Shown here: piece by piece, positions 34,504 through 42,689 of the stretch | How positions within the stretch are numbered: the stretch's first letter is position 1 | Layout of the letters: each line of letters starts with the position of its first letter | The notes under the pieces: generated by a model | Seen by the model: only the letters and a program-made list of their open reading frames with translations | Told to the model about the DNA's origin: nothing | Database searches by the model: none | Program-made: the position numbers and the translations under genes | Source: Streptomyces sp. NBRC 109706 | Lineage (GTDB): Bacteria > Actinomycetota > Actinomycetes > Streptomycetales > Streptomycetaceae | Assembly (NCBI RefSeq): GCF_000974485.1 | Contig: NZ_BBOM01000005.1 | Coordinates: forward strand, 1,038,289 to 1,102,288 | Reading direction: 5' to 3' | DNA length: 64,000 bases

Positions 34504-35676
34504 TCAGGCCGTGGGGAGGGGGAGGGGGAGGTGGGCGGTGACGCGGAAGCCCGGGGGGTCGGGGCGGTTGTGGGCGGTGAGGTCGCCGCCGAGGGCGCGG
34601 GCGCGGGTGGTCATGCCGAGGATGCCGCTGCCCTGCGCGCCGGGTTCGGCGCCGCCGCCGTTGTCCTCGACGCGGAGCCGCAGTTCACGCTCGGTGTAGT
34701 CGACCCGGACGACGGCCTCGCTGGCCCGCGCGTGCCGGGTGATGTTGGTGATGGACTCCTGGATGATCCGGTAGGCGGCGAGGGAGATGCCCGGTGGGAG
34801 CACCTGCGCCTCCCCCGTGGTCTCGACCCGGATGTCGAGGCCGCTGCCGCCCGCGCGGTGCACCAGCTCGCCGAGCCGTTCCAGACCGGCCGCCGGTTCG
34901 ACCGGCGCCGCCTCGTCCACCTGGCGCAACACGCCCAGTGTGGCGCGGAGTTCGCGGAGCGCGTCCTTGCTGGTGTCGCGCACCAGCTCCAGGGCGCCGA
35001 CCAACTCAGCCGTCTCGCCCGGGCGTTTGGCGCTGCGGTGCAGCGCGGCGGTGCTGCTGACGTTTATCAGCGAGATGTTGTGGCCCAGCACATCGTGCAA
35101 CTCCCTTGCCAGCCGCAGCCGTTCCTCCGTCGCGGACTGTTGGGCCCGGAGGTCGCGCTCGCGTTCGGCGGCCAGCACGCGCTGCTCCGCCTCGTGCTGG
35201 TGCGCGTGCCGGACCCGTACCGCGTGGCCGAGGGCGATCAGGCTGAGGAACCAGCCGCCGAAGAGCACGATCGCCATGTTGTCCACATGGCGTTCGTCGG
35301 TGGTCAACATCTCGGCCCAGGTGATCACCAGGAGGGTGAAGACCGCCAGTGCGACGGCGGCGGTCAGCTGGCCGCTGCGCGCGACCGTGTAGAGCGCGAG
35401 CACATAGACGGCCAGCGGCGCCGGCCCGTCCACCGGGGTGACCGGGTAGTAGAGGACGGCCACCACCATCGCCAGCACCCCGACCGCGACCGGCCAGCGG
35501 TGCCGCAGCCCGAGCGCGGCGCCCGCGATCAGCACCAGCGCCCAGCCGATCGCCGCCCGCAGCGGACTCCCGGCCGCGGCGGCCCCGAAGAGCAGCACAC
35601 CGTCCACCAGGACGGCCAGACCCGGCAGCAGGGACAGGCGGTCCCAGTGGAACGCCGAGGCCAAACGGGCAAGCAT
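34504..35676 (-). CDS. Histidine kinase, HisKA_3 type
   Basis: A 390-residue sensor kinase. About six N-terminal membrane helices, no large external domain, a dimerisation helix with the phosphorylated His in LARELHDVLGHNIS, and an ATPase domain with ITRHARASE and the G-box DNGGGAEPGAQGSGILGM. This structure belongs with NarL-type regulators such as the one at 31660-32361. ATG 35676 begins the first membrane segment. It is divergent from the ankyrin gene. Confidence 0.92.
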   Translation of the reverse strand: MLARLASAFHWDRLSLLPGLAVLVDGVLLFGAAAAGSPLRAAIGWALVLIAGAALGLRHRWPVAVGVLAMVVAVLYYPVTPVDGPAPLAVYVLALYTVARSGQLTAAVALAVFTLLVITWAEMLTTDERHVDNMAIVLFGGWFLSLIALGHAVRVRHAHQHEAEQRVLAAERERDLRAQQSATEERLRLARELHDVLGHNISLINVSSTAALHRSAKRPGETAELVGALELVRDTSKDALRELRATLGVLRQVDEAAPVEPAAGLERLGELVHRAGGSGLDIRVETTGEAQVLPPGISLAAYRIIQESITNITRHARASEAVVRVDYTERELRLRVEDNGGGAEPGAQGSGILGMTTRARALGGDLTAHNRPDPPGFRVTAHLPLPLPTA

Positions 35677-35731
35677 GGCAGTCAGAGTACGTAGGCTGTG
35701 CCCAAACGGCACCATCGAGGAGGAAGACCCC

Positions 35732-36148
35732 ATGACCGGCCCGGCACCGGAGAGCAACGAGCCCGCCCACGACCCCGAGGTGCTCCAGCTCGCGGCGAAG
35801 GTGTTCGACCTGGCCAGGGACGGGGACACGGACACCGTCGCCGCGTATGTGGACGCGGGTGTCCCGCCGAACCTCAGCAACGACAAGGGCGACACGCTGC
35901 TGATGCTGGCGGCGTACCACGGCCATGTGGCGACCGTCGAGGCGCTGCTGTCGCGCGGCGCGGACCCGGCCCGCAGCAATGACAAGGGGCAGACGCCCAT
36001 CGCCGGCGCGGTCTTCAAGAACGAGTCGGCGGTGGTCCGCGTTCTGCTGGCCGCGGGCGCCGACCCGGCGGCCGGCCAGCCGTCGGCGGTGGACACGGCG
36101 CGGATGTTCGGCCGAACGGAGCTGCTTTCGCTCTTCGGCGCCGACTGA
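35732..36148 (+). CDS. Ankyrin-repeat protein
   Basis: A 138-residue protein with three to four ankyrin repeats. The clearest are GDTLLMLAAYHGHVATVEALLSR and GQTPIAGAVFKNESAVVRVLL, each followed by GADP. It should mediate protein contacts; in Streptomyces such small ones often sit next to catalase or sensor genes. gaggagg precedes ATG 35732. Confidence 0.9.
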   Translation: MTGPAPESNEPAHDPEVLQLAAKVFDLARDGDTDTVAAYVDAGVPPNLSNDKGDTLLMLAAYHGHVATVEALLSRGADPARSNDKGQTPIAGAVFKNESAVVRVLLAAGADPAAGQPSAVDTARMFGRTELLSLFGAD

Positions 36149-36210
36149 TTTCCGGCCCGGTGTCCGCCCGCGTCCTGTCCTTCGGCGCGGGGTGACCTGC
36201 CGTCCTGGCC

Positions 36211-37527
36211 TCAGTCGAGACGGTAGACGCGGCGGGCGTTGTCGGCGGCCAGCAGGGCGGCGATCCGTGGCCATTCGGCGCGCGGCGCCGCCAGTTGGGT
36301 CAGGGCCTCGGCCAGCGCCTGACGGAACTGCCGCGCGCCGACCAGATACAGCTCCGGCAGGCCGTAGGCGTCCGTGGAGAACAGCACCTTCCCGAACGGG
36401 GCCAGCTCCAACGTCTCGGCGAGGACCGCGCCGGCGCGGGTGCCGACATGGCTCAGCGTCAGGCCGAGGTCCACATGGACCTGCGGGTGGACGGCCGCCA
36501 GATGGGCGGCCCGCCGGTGGAACGGGTAGCAGTGCAGCAGCACCAGCGGCCCGCCGGTGGGGCCGACGGCCCGCACGAAGTCGGTGAGGAGCGCCGGATC
36601 GGCGCGGTGCAGCCGTAGGTCGGCGTCGCCGAAGCCGGTGTGCAGCTGGAGCGGGAGGCCGGTCTCGACGGCCGACCAGAGAAGATGCCGTGCCAGCACC
36701 GGGTTGCGCAGTCGGCCGCCGGCCGGACGGGTGAGCAGCCAGTGCTCGGCGGCGGTCCACAGCTCGGCCCTGCTGGGCGGTTCGGGCGCCAGCTGCAGCC
36801 CGTGCCGGTAGGCGGCGACGGACTTGAACGCGACCGAGGTGGCTCGCGCCGCACCGATGGCCTTGGCCAGGCCGGCGAGGAACGCGTCGGTGTCCTGCCC
36901 GGCCCGGTCGGCCGCCGCCTCGGCCAGGCACTCCAACCGCGTCACCACCCGGGCCGTGCCGCCGACCCCGGCCGCCATCTCCCCCACCCCCACCCAGGCA
37001 CCGGCCGCATCGTTCGAACCGCGAGGCGGCGTCGCGGCGGTAGACGGGCGACCCCCGTGGGCGGCCCAGCGGCCGTCGGGGTGACGGTCGACGTACCCCG
37101 GCCCGTCGTCAGCCCAACTACCGTTGCCGGTACGCCGCTTGTCGGTCCAACCACCCCCGCCGTTCGACGGCCCCCCGGCGTCGGAGGACGCCGCGCCGCC
37201 GGCGGGCAGGCCGGTGTCGACCAGGAAGGTGCCGATGCCCGCCGCCGCAAGGAGGCGGTGGTGGGCCTCGGGGGCGCCGAGGGCCGTGCGGGCCCGGAGG
37301 TAGTCGTCGGGGGTGGCGTAGGCCGGGAGGCCAAGCGCGGGGGCGCACCAGCGGCGTACCGCGAGGCCGAGCTGGCTGTCGAAGTAGCTGGTGCCGGCCG
37401 CCGGCGGGTGCGGGGACTCGGCGAGCCAGCGTTCGAACTCGGCGACGGTCGTGGGGACTTCGCGCAGCACCCGGTGGCAGTGCTGGTCAACGAGCGGGGG
37501 CAGCGGCGGCAGTTCGTCAGGGGTCAT
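36211..37527 (-). CDS. Amidohydrolase (FluG N-domain type)
   Basis: A 438-residue metal-dependent amidohydrolase. Metal ligands: DQHCH at 14-18, later LQLHTGFGDADL, LLHCYPFH and the final LFSTDAYG. In FluG-type proteins this domain is fused to glutamine synthetase; here the two are adjacent genes, 14 bases apart. It might hydrolyse gamma-glutamyl amides. Odd: residues about 110-175 form a Gly/Ser/Asp/Arg low-complexity insertion where relatives go directly to the next helix. Confidence 0.88.
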   Translation of the reverse strand: MTPDELPPLPPLVDQHCHRVLREVPTTVAEFERWLAESPHPPAAGTSYFDSQLGLAVRRWCAPALGLPAYATPDDYLRARTALGAPEAHHRLLAAAGIGTFLVDTGLPAGGAASSDAGGPSNGGGGWTDKRRTGNGSWADDGPGYVDRHPDGRWAAHGGRPSTAATPPRGSNDAAGAWVGVGEMAAGVGGTARVVTRLECLAEAAADRAGQDTDAFLAGLAKAIGAARATSVAFKSVAAYRHGLQLAPEPPSRAELWTAAEHWLLTRPAGGRLRNPVLARHLLWSAVETGLPLQLHTGFGDADLRLHRADPALLTDFVRAVGPTGGPLVLLHCYPFHRRAAHLAAVHPQVHVDLGLTLSHVGTRAGAVLAETLELAPFGKVLFSTDAYGLPELYLVGARQFRQALAEALTQLAAPRAEWPRIAALLAADNARRVYRLD

Positions 37528-37541
37528 CGTTCGGCCGCCGG

Positions 37542-38867
37542 TCAGTAGCGGTCGCGGGTGGCGGTGATCAGGTCGTCGGGCCCGGTTGCCTCGTACAGTT
37601 CCGCCTCCGCGCGGCGGACGGCGAGGATCGCGCCGAGCAGTTCGGGGCCGAGGGCGGCGCCGAGCACCGATGACGCCGCCAGTCGGTCGATCGCGGCGGG
37701 CAGCGTTTCGGGTAGCCGCTGCTGGTTCAACTGCTGTGCCGGGTCGCCGATGACGGGCAGCGGCAGCGTCAACTCCTCGCGCAGGCCCGCGATTCCGGCG
37801 GCCAGTACGGCGCCGACCAGGAGATAGGGGTTGGCGGCGCCGTCGAAGGACTTGAGTTCGGCGTTGGCGCCGCCGAGGTCGTCGGGCGAGCCCTCGACGA
37901 AGCGCAGTGCGGCCTCCCGGTTCTCCAGGCCCCAGGAGTGGTAGGCCCCGGACCAGTGGCCGGGGCGGAGCCGCAGATAGCTGGCCGGCGAGGGCGCGCC
38001 CAGCGCCATCAGCGCGGGCAGTTCGCGGAAGACGCCGGCGAGGAACGCCTGGCAGTCGGCGGTCATGCCGAACGGGCCGTCGCCGCCCCGGCAGAGGTTC
38101 TTGCCGTCGCGCCAGAGGCTGAGGTGCAGATGGCGTCCGTTGCCGAGGCCGTCGCCGCGCACCATCGGCGCGAAGGAGGCGGCGAGTCCGTGGCGGGCGG
38201 AGACGGCGCGGACGGTTTCCCGGGCGAGTACCGCGAGGTCGGCGGCGGCGAGGGGGCCGGTGGGGGTGAGGGAGACCTCGAACTGGCCGAGCGCGTACTC
38301 GGGGTGGAGTTGCAGGGGTTCGAGCCCCTGGGCGGTGAACGCTTCGAGCAACGCGCCGAGGTAGTCGGAGAGTTCGACCAGCCGGGACATTCCGTAGGCG
38401 GGTCCGGTGGCGACCCGTCCCGCCGGGTCGGCCGCCGGGGCGACCATCCACTCGGTCTCGAAGCCCATCAGCAGCTCGATGCCGAACTCCTCGGCGACAG
38501 TGGCCACTTGGCGGCGGGCGAACCGTCGTTGGCAGGCGGGGTAGGGGGCCCGGGACGATTCGAAGCGGTCGACGGGGGCCCAGGCCCAGCCGGGTTGGCC
38601 GGCGAGGACGGTCAGCCGGTCCAGGTCGGGGACCAGCCGCAGGTCTCCGTCGGGGCCGCCGATATGGGGGCTGTCCGTCATCGAGTCGTCGACCAGGTAG
38701 ACGTCGAAGACCGGCGACATGCCGACGCCGTTGCGCACCGCCTGCTTGAGCCGCGCCGTGGGCACCGCCTTGACCCGGGTGATACCGGCGTTGTCCACCC
38801 AGGTCAGGGCGATGCCCCGTACGCCCGCCGAGGTGAGCCTGGCCATCGCCTGCTGAGTGTGGTCCAT
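37542..38867 (-). CDS. Glutamine-synthetase-like ligase
   Basis: A 441-residue GS-fold enzyme, type I-like. Beta-grasp domain (ALTWVDNAGITRVKAVPT), catalytic region with MGFETEWMVAP, LHPEYALGQFEVSL, GLGNGRHLHLSLW, RPGHWSGAYHSWGLENREAALR. The key residues deviate from true GlnA (NGRHLHLS for NGSGMHxH), as in the FluG/GlnA-like ligases that couple glutamate to amines. The start ATG 38867 gives usual length; ATG 38921 is an alternative. It forms an operon with the amidohydrolase. Confidence 0.88.
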   Translation of the reverse strand: MDHTQQAMARLTSAGVRGIALTWVDNAGITRVKAVPTARLKQAVRNGVGMSPVFDVYLVDDSMTDSPHIGGPDGDLRLVPDLDRLTVLAGQPGWAWAPVDRFESSRAPYPACQRRFARRQVATVAEEFGIELLMGFETEWMVAPAADPAGRVATGPAYGMSRLVELSDYLGALLEAFTAQGLEPLQLHPEYALGQFEVSLTPTGPLAAADLAVLARETVRAVSARHGLAASFAPMVRGDGLGNGRHLHLSLWRDGKNLCRGGDGPFGMTADCQAFLAGVFRELPALMALGAPSPASYLRLRPGHWSGAYHSWGLENREAALRFVEGSPDDLGGANAELKSFDGAANPYLLVGAVLAAGIAGLREELTLPLPVIGDPAQQLNQQRLPETLPAAIDRLAASSVLGAALGPELLGAILAVRRAEAELYEATGPDDLITATRDRY

Positions 38868-38949
38868 GCGGGCAAACCCTGCCGCGCCCACCCACATCGC
38901 CGCAAGCAGCCCATCACCCAACCGGGTGGTCGGTCCCTAGACTCGGTCG

Positions 38950-40089
38950 ATGATCATCTGGTTGAACGGAACGTTCGGGGCGGGGAAGACGACCACCGCC
39001 CGCGCCCTGGTCGATCGGCTGCCGGAGGCTCTGCTCTTCGACACGGAGGAGGTCGGCGCGATGTTGGGGCGGGTGCTGGATCCGTCCACCGTCTCGGACT
39101 TCCAGCAGTGGCGGCCCTGGCGGCGCCTGGTGGTGGGGACCGCGCGGGAGTTGCTGGACCATCTCGGTGGGGTGCTGGTGGTGCCGCAGTCGGTGCTGGT
39201 CGAGGAGTACTGGGCCGAGTTGAGCGCGGGATTCGCTGGTGCCGGCATCCCGGTGCGCCCGTTTCTGCTGCACAGCGACCGGGCGACGTTGACGGAACGG
39301 ATCACCGCCGACGAGGTGGAGGGGGCCGGCGCCCGGGCCTGGCGGCTCGCGCATCTGGACAGGTACGAAGGGGCGCTCCCCTGGTTGACGGAGGCCCTGG
39401 ACGTTGTCGACACCACCGGCCGTCCGCCGTCCGGGGTGGTCGACGAGATCCTGGCCGCGTTGGGGCCCGCCGTCGGCGAGACGCCCGAGGTGGGGCCGCC
39501 CCGGATGAGCGATGAGGAGCTGGCCGCCGTCACGGTGGGGGAGGTGCGGCCGCTCGACGCCCCGATCCTGCTGATGGAGCCCAACCCGTGGTGGTCCACG
39601 GCCTTCGCGGCCGAGGCGGCGGCCATCGGCGCACAACTGACGGCGCTACCGCATGAGTTGGCGCATGTGGGCTCGACCTCGGTGCCGGGGCTGCCGGCGA
39701 AGCCGATCGTGGACATGCTGCTGACCGTGCCGGATCCGGGCGACGAGGACGCCTATGTGCCGGCGTTGACGGCGCTCGGCTACCGGCTGGCGATCCGCGA
39801 GCCCGACTGGTTCCAGCATCGGGTGCTGCGCAGGAAGGATCCGACACCCCGGTTCGACGGCTTCAATCTCCATGTGTTTCCGGAGGGTTGCGCCGAGGTG
39901 GAGCGGATGCTGACCTTCCGCGACCGGCTGCGCGCGCATGACGAGGAACGGGACCTCTACGCCCGGACGAAGCGCACCCTGGCCCGTCGCACCTGGGCAC
40001 ATACGCAGCACTATGCCGACGCCAAGTCCCAGACGGTGGAGGCGATTCTCGCCCGCGCCGGGGGCGAGGGCCGCCGGGCGGGTGGTTGA
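38950..40089 (+). CDS. TmrB-like P-loop kinase fused to GrpB nucleotidyltransferase-fold domain
   Basis: A 379-residue fusion. Residues 1-185 carry a P-loop LNGTFGAGKTTTA and FDTEEVGAMLG, as in tunicamycin-resistance TmrB and related small-molecule kinases. Residues 200-370 are a GrpB/UPF0157 domain (HVGSTSVPGLPAKPIVDML, then RDRLRAHDEERDLYARTKR). Both families are known singly and the fusion occurs in some actinomycetes. It may confer resistance or modify a nucleotide-like drug; the function is not proven. Confidence 0.88.
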   Translation: MIIWLNGTFGAGKTTTARALVDRLPEALLFDTEEVGAMLGRVLDPSTVSDFQQWRPWRRLVVGTARELLDHLGGVLVVPQSVLVEEYWAELSAGFAGAGIPVRPFLLHSDRATLTERITADEVEGAGARAWRLAHLDRYEGALPWLTEALDVVDTTGRPPSGVVDEILAALGPAVGETPEVGPPRMSDEELAAVTVGEVRPLDAPILLMEPNPWWSTAFAAEAAAIGAQLTALPHELAHVGSTSVPGLPAKPIVDMLLTVPDPGDEDAYVPALTALGYRLAIREPDWFQHRVLRRKDPTPRFDGFNLHVFPEGCAEVERMLTFRDRLRAHDEERDLYARTKRTLARRTWAHTQHYADAKSQTVEAILARAGGEGRRAGG

Positions 40090-40317
40090 CCGTTTGATGC
40101 AACGCAGCTATCGGACAGAGCCGTTCGCTGGACCGTTCGCCGTTCGCCCCGCAGGATCGTGGGGCGGGCGGCGAAGGAGCCCGGGTCTTCTCGATGGTGG
40201 TCGGGCACCGAGGCGAAAGTCGGAGGACGGATGCACTCTGCTGTGACGGCCGGGCCGCATTCGGCTCGCGCCGGCCTGATCGTTCCGACGTTGCCGCGCC
40301 TGGGCTGAGGGGGCGCC

Positions 40318-41007
40318 GTGTCGGCCCCGATGTCGGCCCCCATGTCGGCGCCCGACTGGGCCCCCTGGTCGGGGGACGCCGTGCTGTTCGACCTGAACGG
40401 AACGCTCGTCCAGTCCATGGCGGTGATCGAACACCACTCCCGCCGCTGGGCGCGCCGGCAGGGTCTGGACGAGGAGTCCGTCCTGACGGCCTGGCACGGC
40501 CGGCGGGACGGCGATCTGATCGCCGAGTACGTCCCGGCCGAGCGGGTGGCGCGCGAACTGGCCTGGATCCGCGAGCTGTCGTGCCGCGATGTGACGGGCA
40601 TCGAGGTGACGGCCGGCGGCCTCGATGTGCTCGACGGGTTGGCCGGCCACCGTTGGGGGATCGTCACCAACGGCGAACGGGCGGTGGCGCTCGGCCGGAT
40701 GGCCGCCGCGGGGATCCCTGAGCCGCCGGCGCTGGTGACGGCGGAGGACGTGGGCCGGGGGAAGCCGTCGCCCGAGGGGTATCTGCGGGCCGCCGCGCTG
40801 TTGGACGTGGATCCGGCGCGCTGCCTGGTCTTCGAGGACACCGACCTCGGCATCGCGGCGGCGCGGGCGGCCGGGATGACGAGTTGCCTCGTCGGCGAGC
40901 TGCCGGCGGCCGATCACGTCGGGCGGTCGATCGCCAGCTTCGAGGAGTTGGAGGTCCTGCCGCCGAACGCGCCCGGCGCCGCGATGCGGATGGCCTTCGG
41001 CGGCTGA
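40318..41007 (+). CDS. HAD-family phosphatase
   Basis: A 229-residue HAD hydrolase, beta-phosphoglucomutase-like: motif I LFDLNGTLVQ (Asn replaces the usual second Asp), motif II VTNGE, Lys in RGKPSPEGY and motif III FEDTDLGIAAA. The replaced acid could lower phosphatase activity. The N-terminus is MSAP repeated three times, leaving three possible starts (40318, 40330, 40342). The 228 bases before it hold no gene apart from a weak hairpin after the GrpB fusion. Confidence 0.85.
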   Translation: MSAPMSAPMSAPDWAPWSGDAVLFDLNGTLVQSMAVIEHHSRRWARRQGLDEESVLTAWHGRRDGDLIAEYVPAERVARELAWIRELSCRDVTGIEVTAGGLDVLDGLAGHRWGIVTNGERAVALGRMAAAGIPEPPALVTAEDVGRGKPSPEGYLRAAALLDVDPARCLVFEDTDLGIAAARAAGMTSCLVGELPAADHVGRSIASFEELEVLPPNAPGAAMRMAFGG

Positions 41008-41127
41008 TCGGCTCCGCACGTTTGCAGGCTGTTCCAAACGCGAACAGCCGTGGCGGGTGGCTCGGTTACCATTGCGTCTCACTCTCCGGCTGCGTCGACT
41101 CGCCGGCTCAGCAAGCGGAAGGGCGTC

Positions 41128-42123
41128 ATGGACACCGAGGGCCATCCGATCCCGGAATTACCCGAACTGGACAGGATCAGCTCTCTCGCCTATCGATTCG
41201 CCCTCGAACACGGCTATTTCACGCGACAGTCCCTCGTCGCGAAGCTGGATCTGACGGAGAGCCAGGCGGAGCACTCCGTCCACACCCTGCGCGCGCTGCG
41301 TCTGGTGCGGCCGGTCGACGATGTGAGCGACCAGCTGGTTCCGGTGAGCCCCGAGGCCGCGGCCGCCCAGCTGGTCACGCCGATCGAATCGGAGATCCAG
41401 CAGCTCAGAAGGCTGGCCGACCGGTTGCGCTCGGACTTCGCCGCGTTGATGCCGCTCTATTTCGAGCAGCGCAGGCGGCGGCGGTCGGAGGAGGCCGTCG
41501 ATGTCCTGGAGGACGCGGAGACGGTGGGCTCGGTGCTGGCCTATCTCGCCGCCGAGTGCCGGCAGGAGGTGCTTACCGTGCAGCCGGGCGGCGGCCGACC
41601 GGCCGAGGTCCTTTCGGAGGCGTCGTCCCGGGACCTGGCGCTGCTCGAACGCGGCGTCCGACTGCGGATCCTCTACCAGCACACCGTGCGATTCCACGCG
41701 CCCACCCAGAGCTATGTGGCCGAGGTCCAACAAGCGGGTGCGCAGGTGCGAACGTTGGACGAACTCTTCAGCAGAATGCAGGTCTTCGACCGGGAGATCG
41801 CGCTGCTGCCCTCCCAACACAGCGGCACCGAAGCCGTGCTCACCCGGGAGCCGTCCATCGTTCTCACCCTGTGCAACGCGTTCGAACAACTCTGGGAACA
41901 GGCCACCCCGTTCGCCGAACAGCTCCCCGGGGCGGACGAGTTCGACGATGCCAAGCGCGCGATCCTGCAGATGCTGGTGGCCGGCGTCAAGGACGAGGTG
42001 ATCGCCCGGCGGATGGGGTTCTCCGTCCGCACCTGTCGTCGGCATATCGCGGAGATCATGCAGGTACTCGACGCGGACAGCCGCTTCCAGGCCGGCTATA
42101 TCCTCTCCCGGCAACAGCGGTGA
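41128..42123 (+). CDS. TrmB-like/LuxR-type transcriptional regulator
   Basis: A 331-residue protein of the Streptomyces helix-turn-helix family. It has an N-terminal winged helix resembling TrmB (GYFTRQSLVAKLDLTESQAEHSVHTLRALRLVRP), a phospholipase D-like middle domain (LLERGVRLRILYQHTVR) and a C-terminal LuxR HTH (LVAGVKDEVIARRMGFSVRTCRRHIAEIM). This type often sits near natural-product genes. Ligand unknown. Confidence 0.88.
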   Translation: MDTEGHPIPELPELDRISSLAYRFALEHGYFTRQSLVAKLDLTESQAEHSVHTLRALRLVRPVDDVSDQLVPVSPEAAAAQLVTPIESEIQQLRRLADRLRSDFAALMPLYFEQRRRRRSEEAVDVLEDAETVGSVLAYLAAECRQEVLTVQPGGGRPAEVLSEASSRDLALLERGVRLRILYQHTVRFHAPTQSYVAEVQQAGAQVRTLDELFSRMQVFDREIALLPSQHSGTEAVLTREPSIVLTLCNAFEQLWEQATPFAEQLPGADEFDDAKRAILQMLVAGVKDEVIARRMGFSVRTCRRHIAEIMQVLDADSRFQAGYILSRQQR

Positions 42124-42174
42124 CGGGCCGCCCAGCCCCGGGGCTTGCCACGGCCCCCGGTAACCTCCCGTCGT

Positions 42175-42579
42175 GTGACCGACGCCAGCAGTGCCGACGA
42201 GAGCCCGTTCCGACTTGAGACGATCGGCGGCGTGCCGGTCGCCGTCTGTCCGGCCGAGGGGCCGGCCATCGCGGCCGAGGCGGATGTGATGGACATCGTC
42301 GGCAACGCGACCTACCAGGGCGCGCGCTGGGCGGTGATCCCCGCCGAACGGTTCGCCGACGCGTTCTTCCAACTCCGCACCCGCCTGGCCGGCGATATCG
42401 TGCAGAAGTTTGTGAACTACCGCCTGGGGCTGGCCATCATCGGCGACATCTCCCACCACACCGCCGCCAGTTCGTCCCTACGCGACTTCGTCCACGAATG
42501 CGACACCGGCCACCAGACCTGGTTCCTCCCCGACCTCCCCACCTTCCACCAACGCCTCAAAACCACCCGAGCCGGCTGA
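42175..42579 (+). CDS. DUF4180 protein
   Basis: A 134-residue protein: GVPVAVCPAEGPAIAAEADVMDIVGNATYQGARWAVIPAERF, with VNYRLGLAIIGDIS, matches DUF4180. GTG 42175 lies about eight bases after taacct, so it may be leaderless. Function unknown; short and soluble. Confidence 0.85.
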   Translation: MTDASSADESPFRLETIGGVPVAVCPAEGPAIAAEADVMDIVGNATYQGARWAVIPAERFADAFFQLRTRLAGDIVQKFVNYRLGLAIIGDISHHTAASSSLRDFVHECDTGHQTWFLPDLPTFHQRLKTTRAG

Positions 42580-42689
42580 GCCCTCGACTCGACCAGCGGA
42601 TCGGCTGCGCCGGAGGTACGGTTTGAGAGTCAAACCGGGCGGAAATCGTCCGGACACCGGATGAAACTGTACCCAGCCCTGGGGTGGCC

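Noticed and set aside
38867..38921. 18-residue N-terminal extension of the GS-like protein
   Set aside because: ATG 38921 lacks a good ribosome site and the extra residues are not typical of the family; kept as alternative only.
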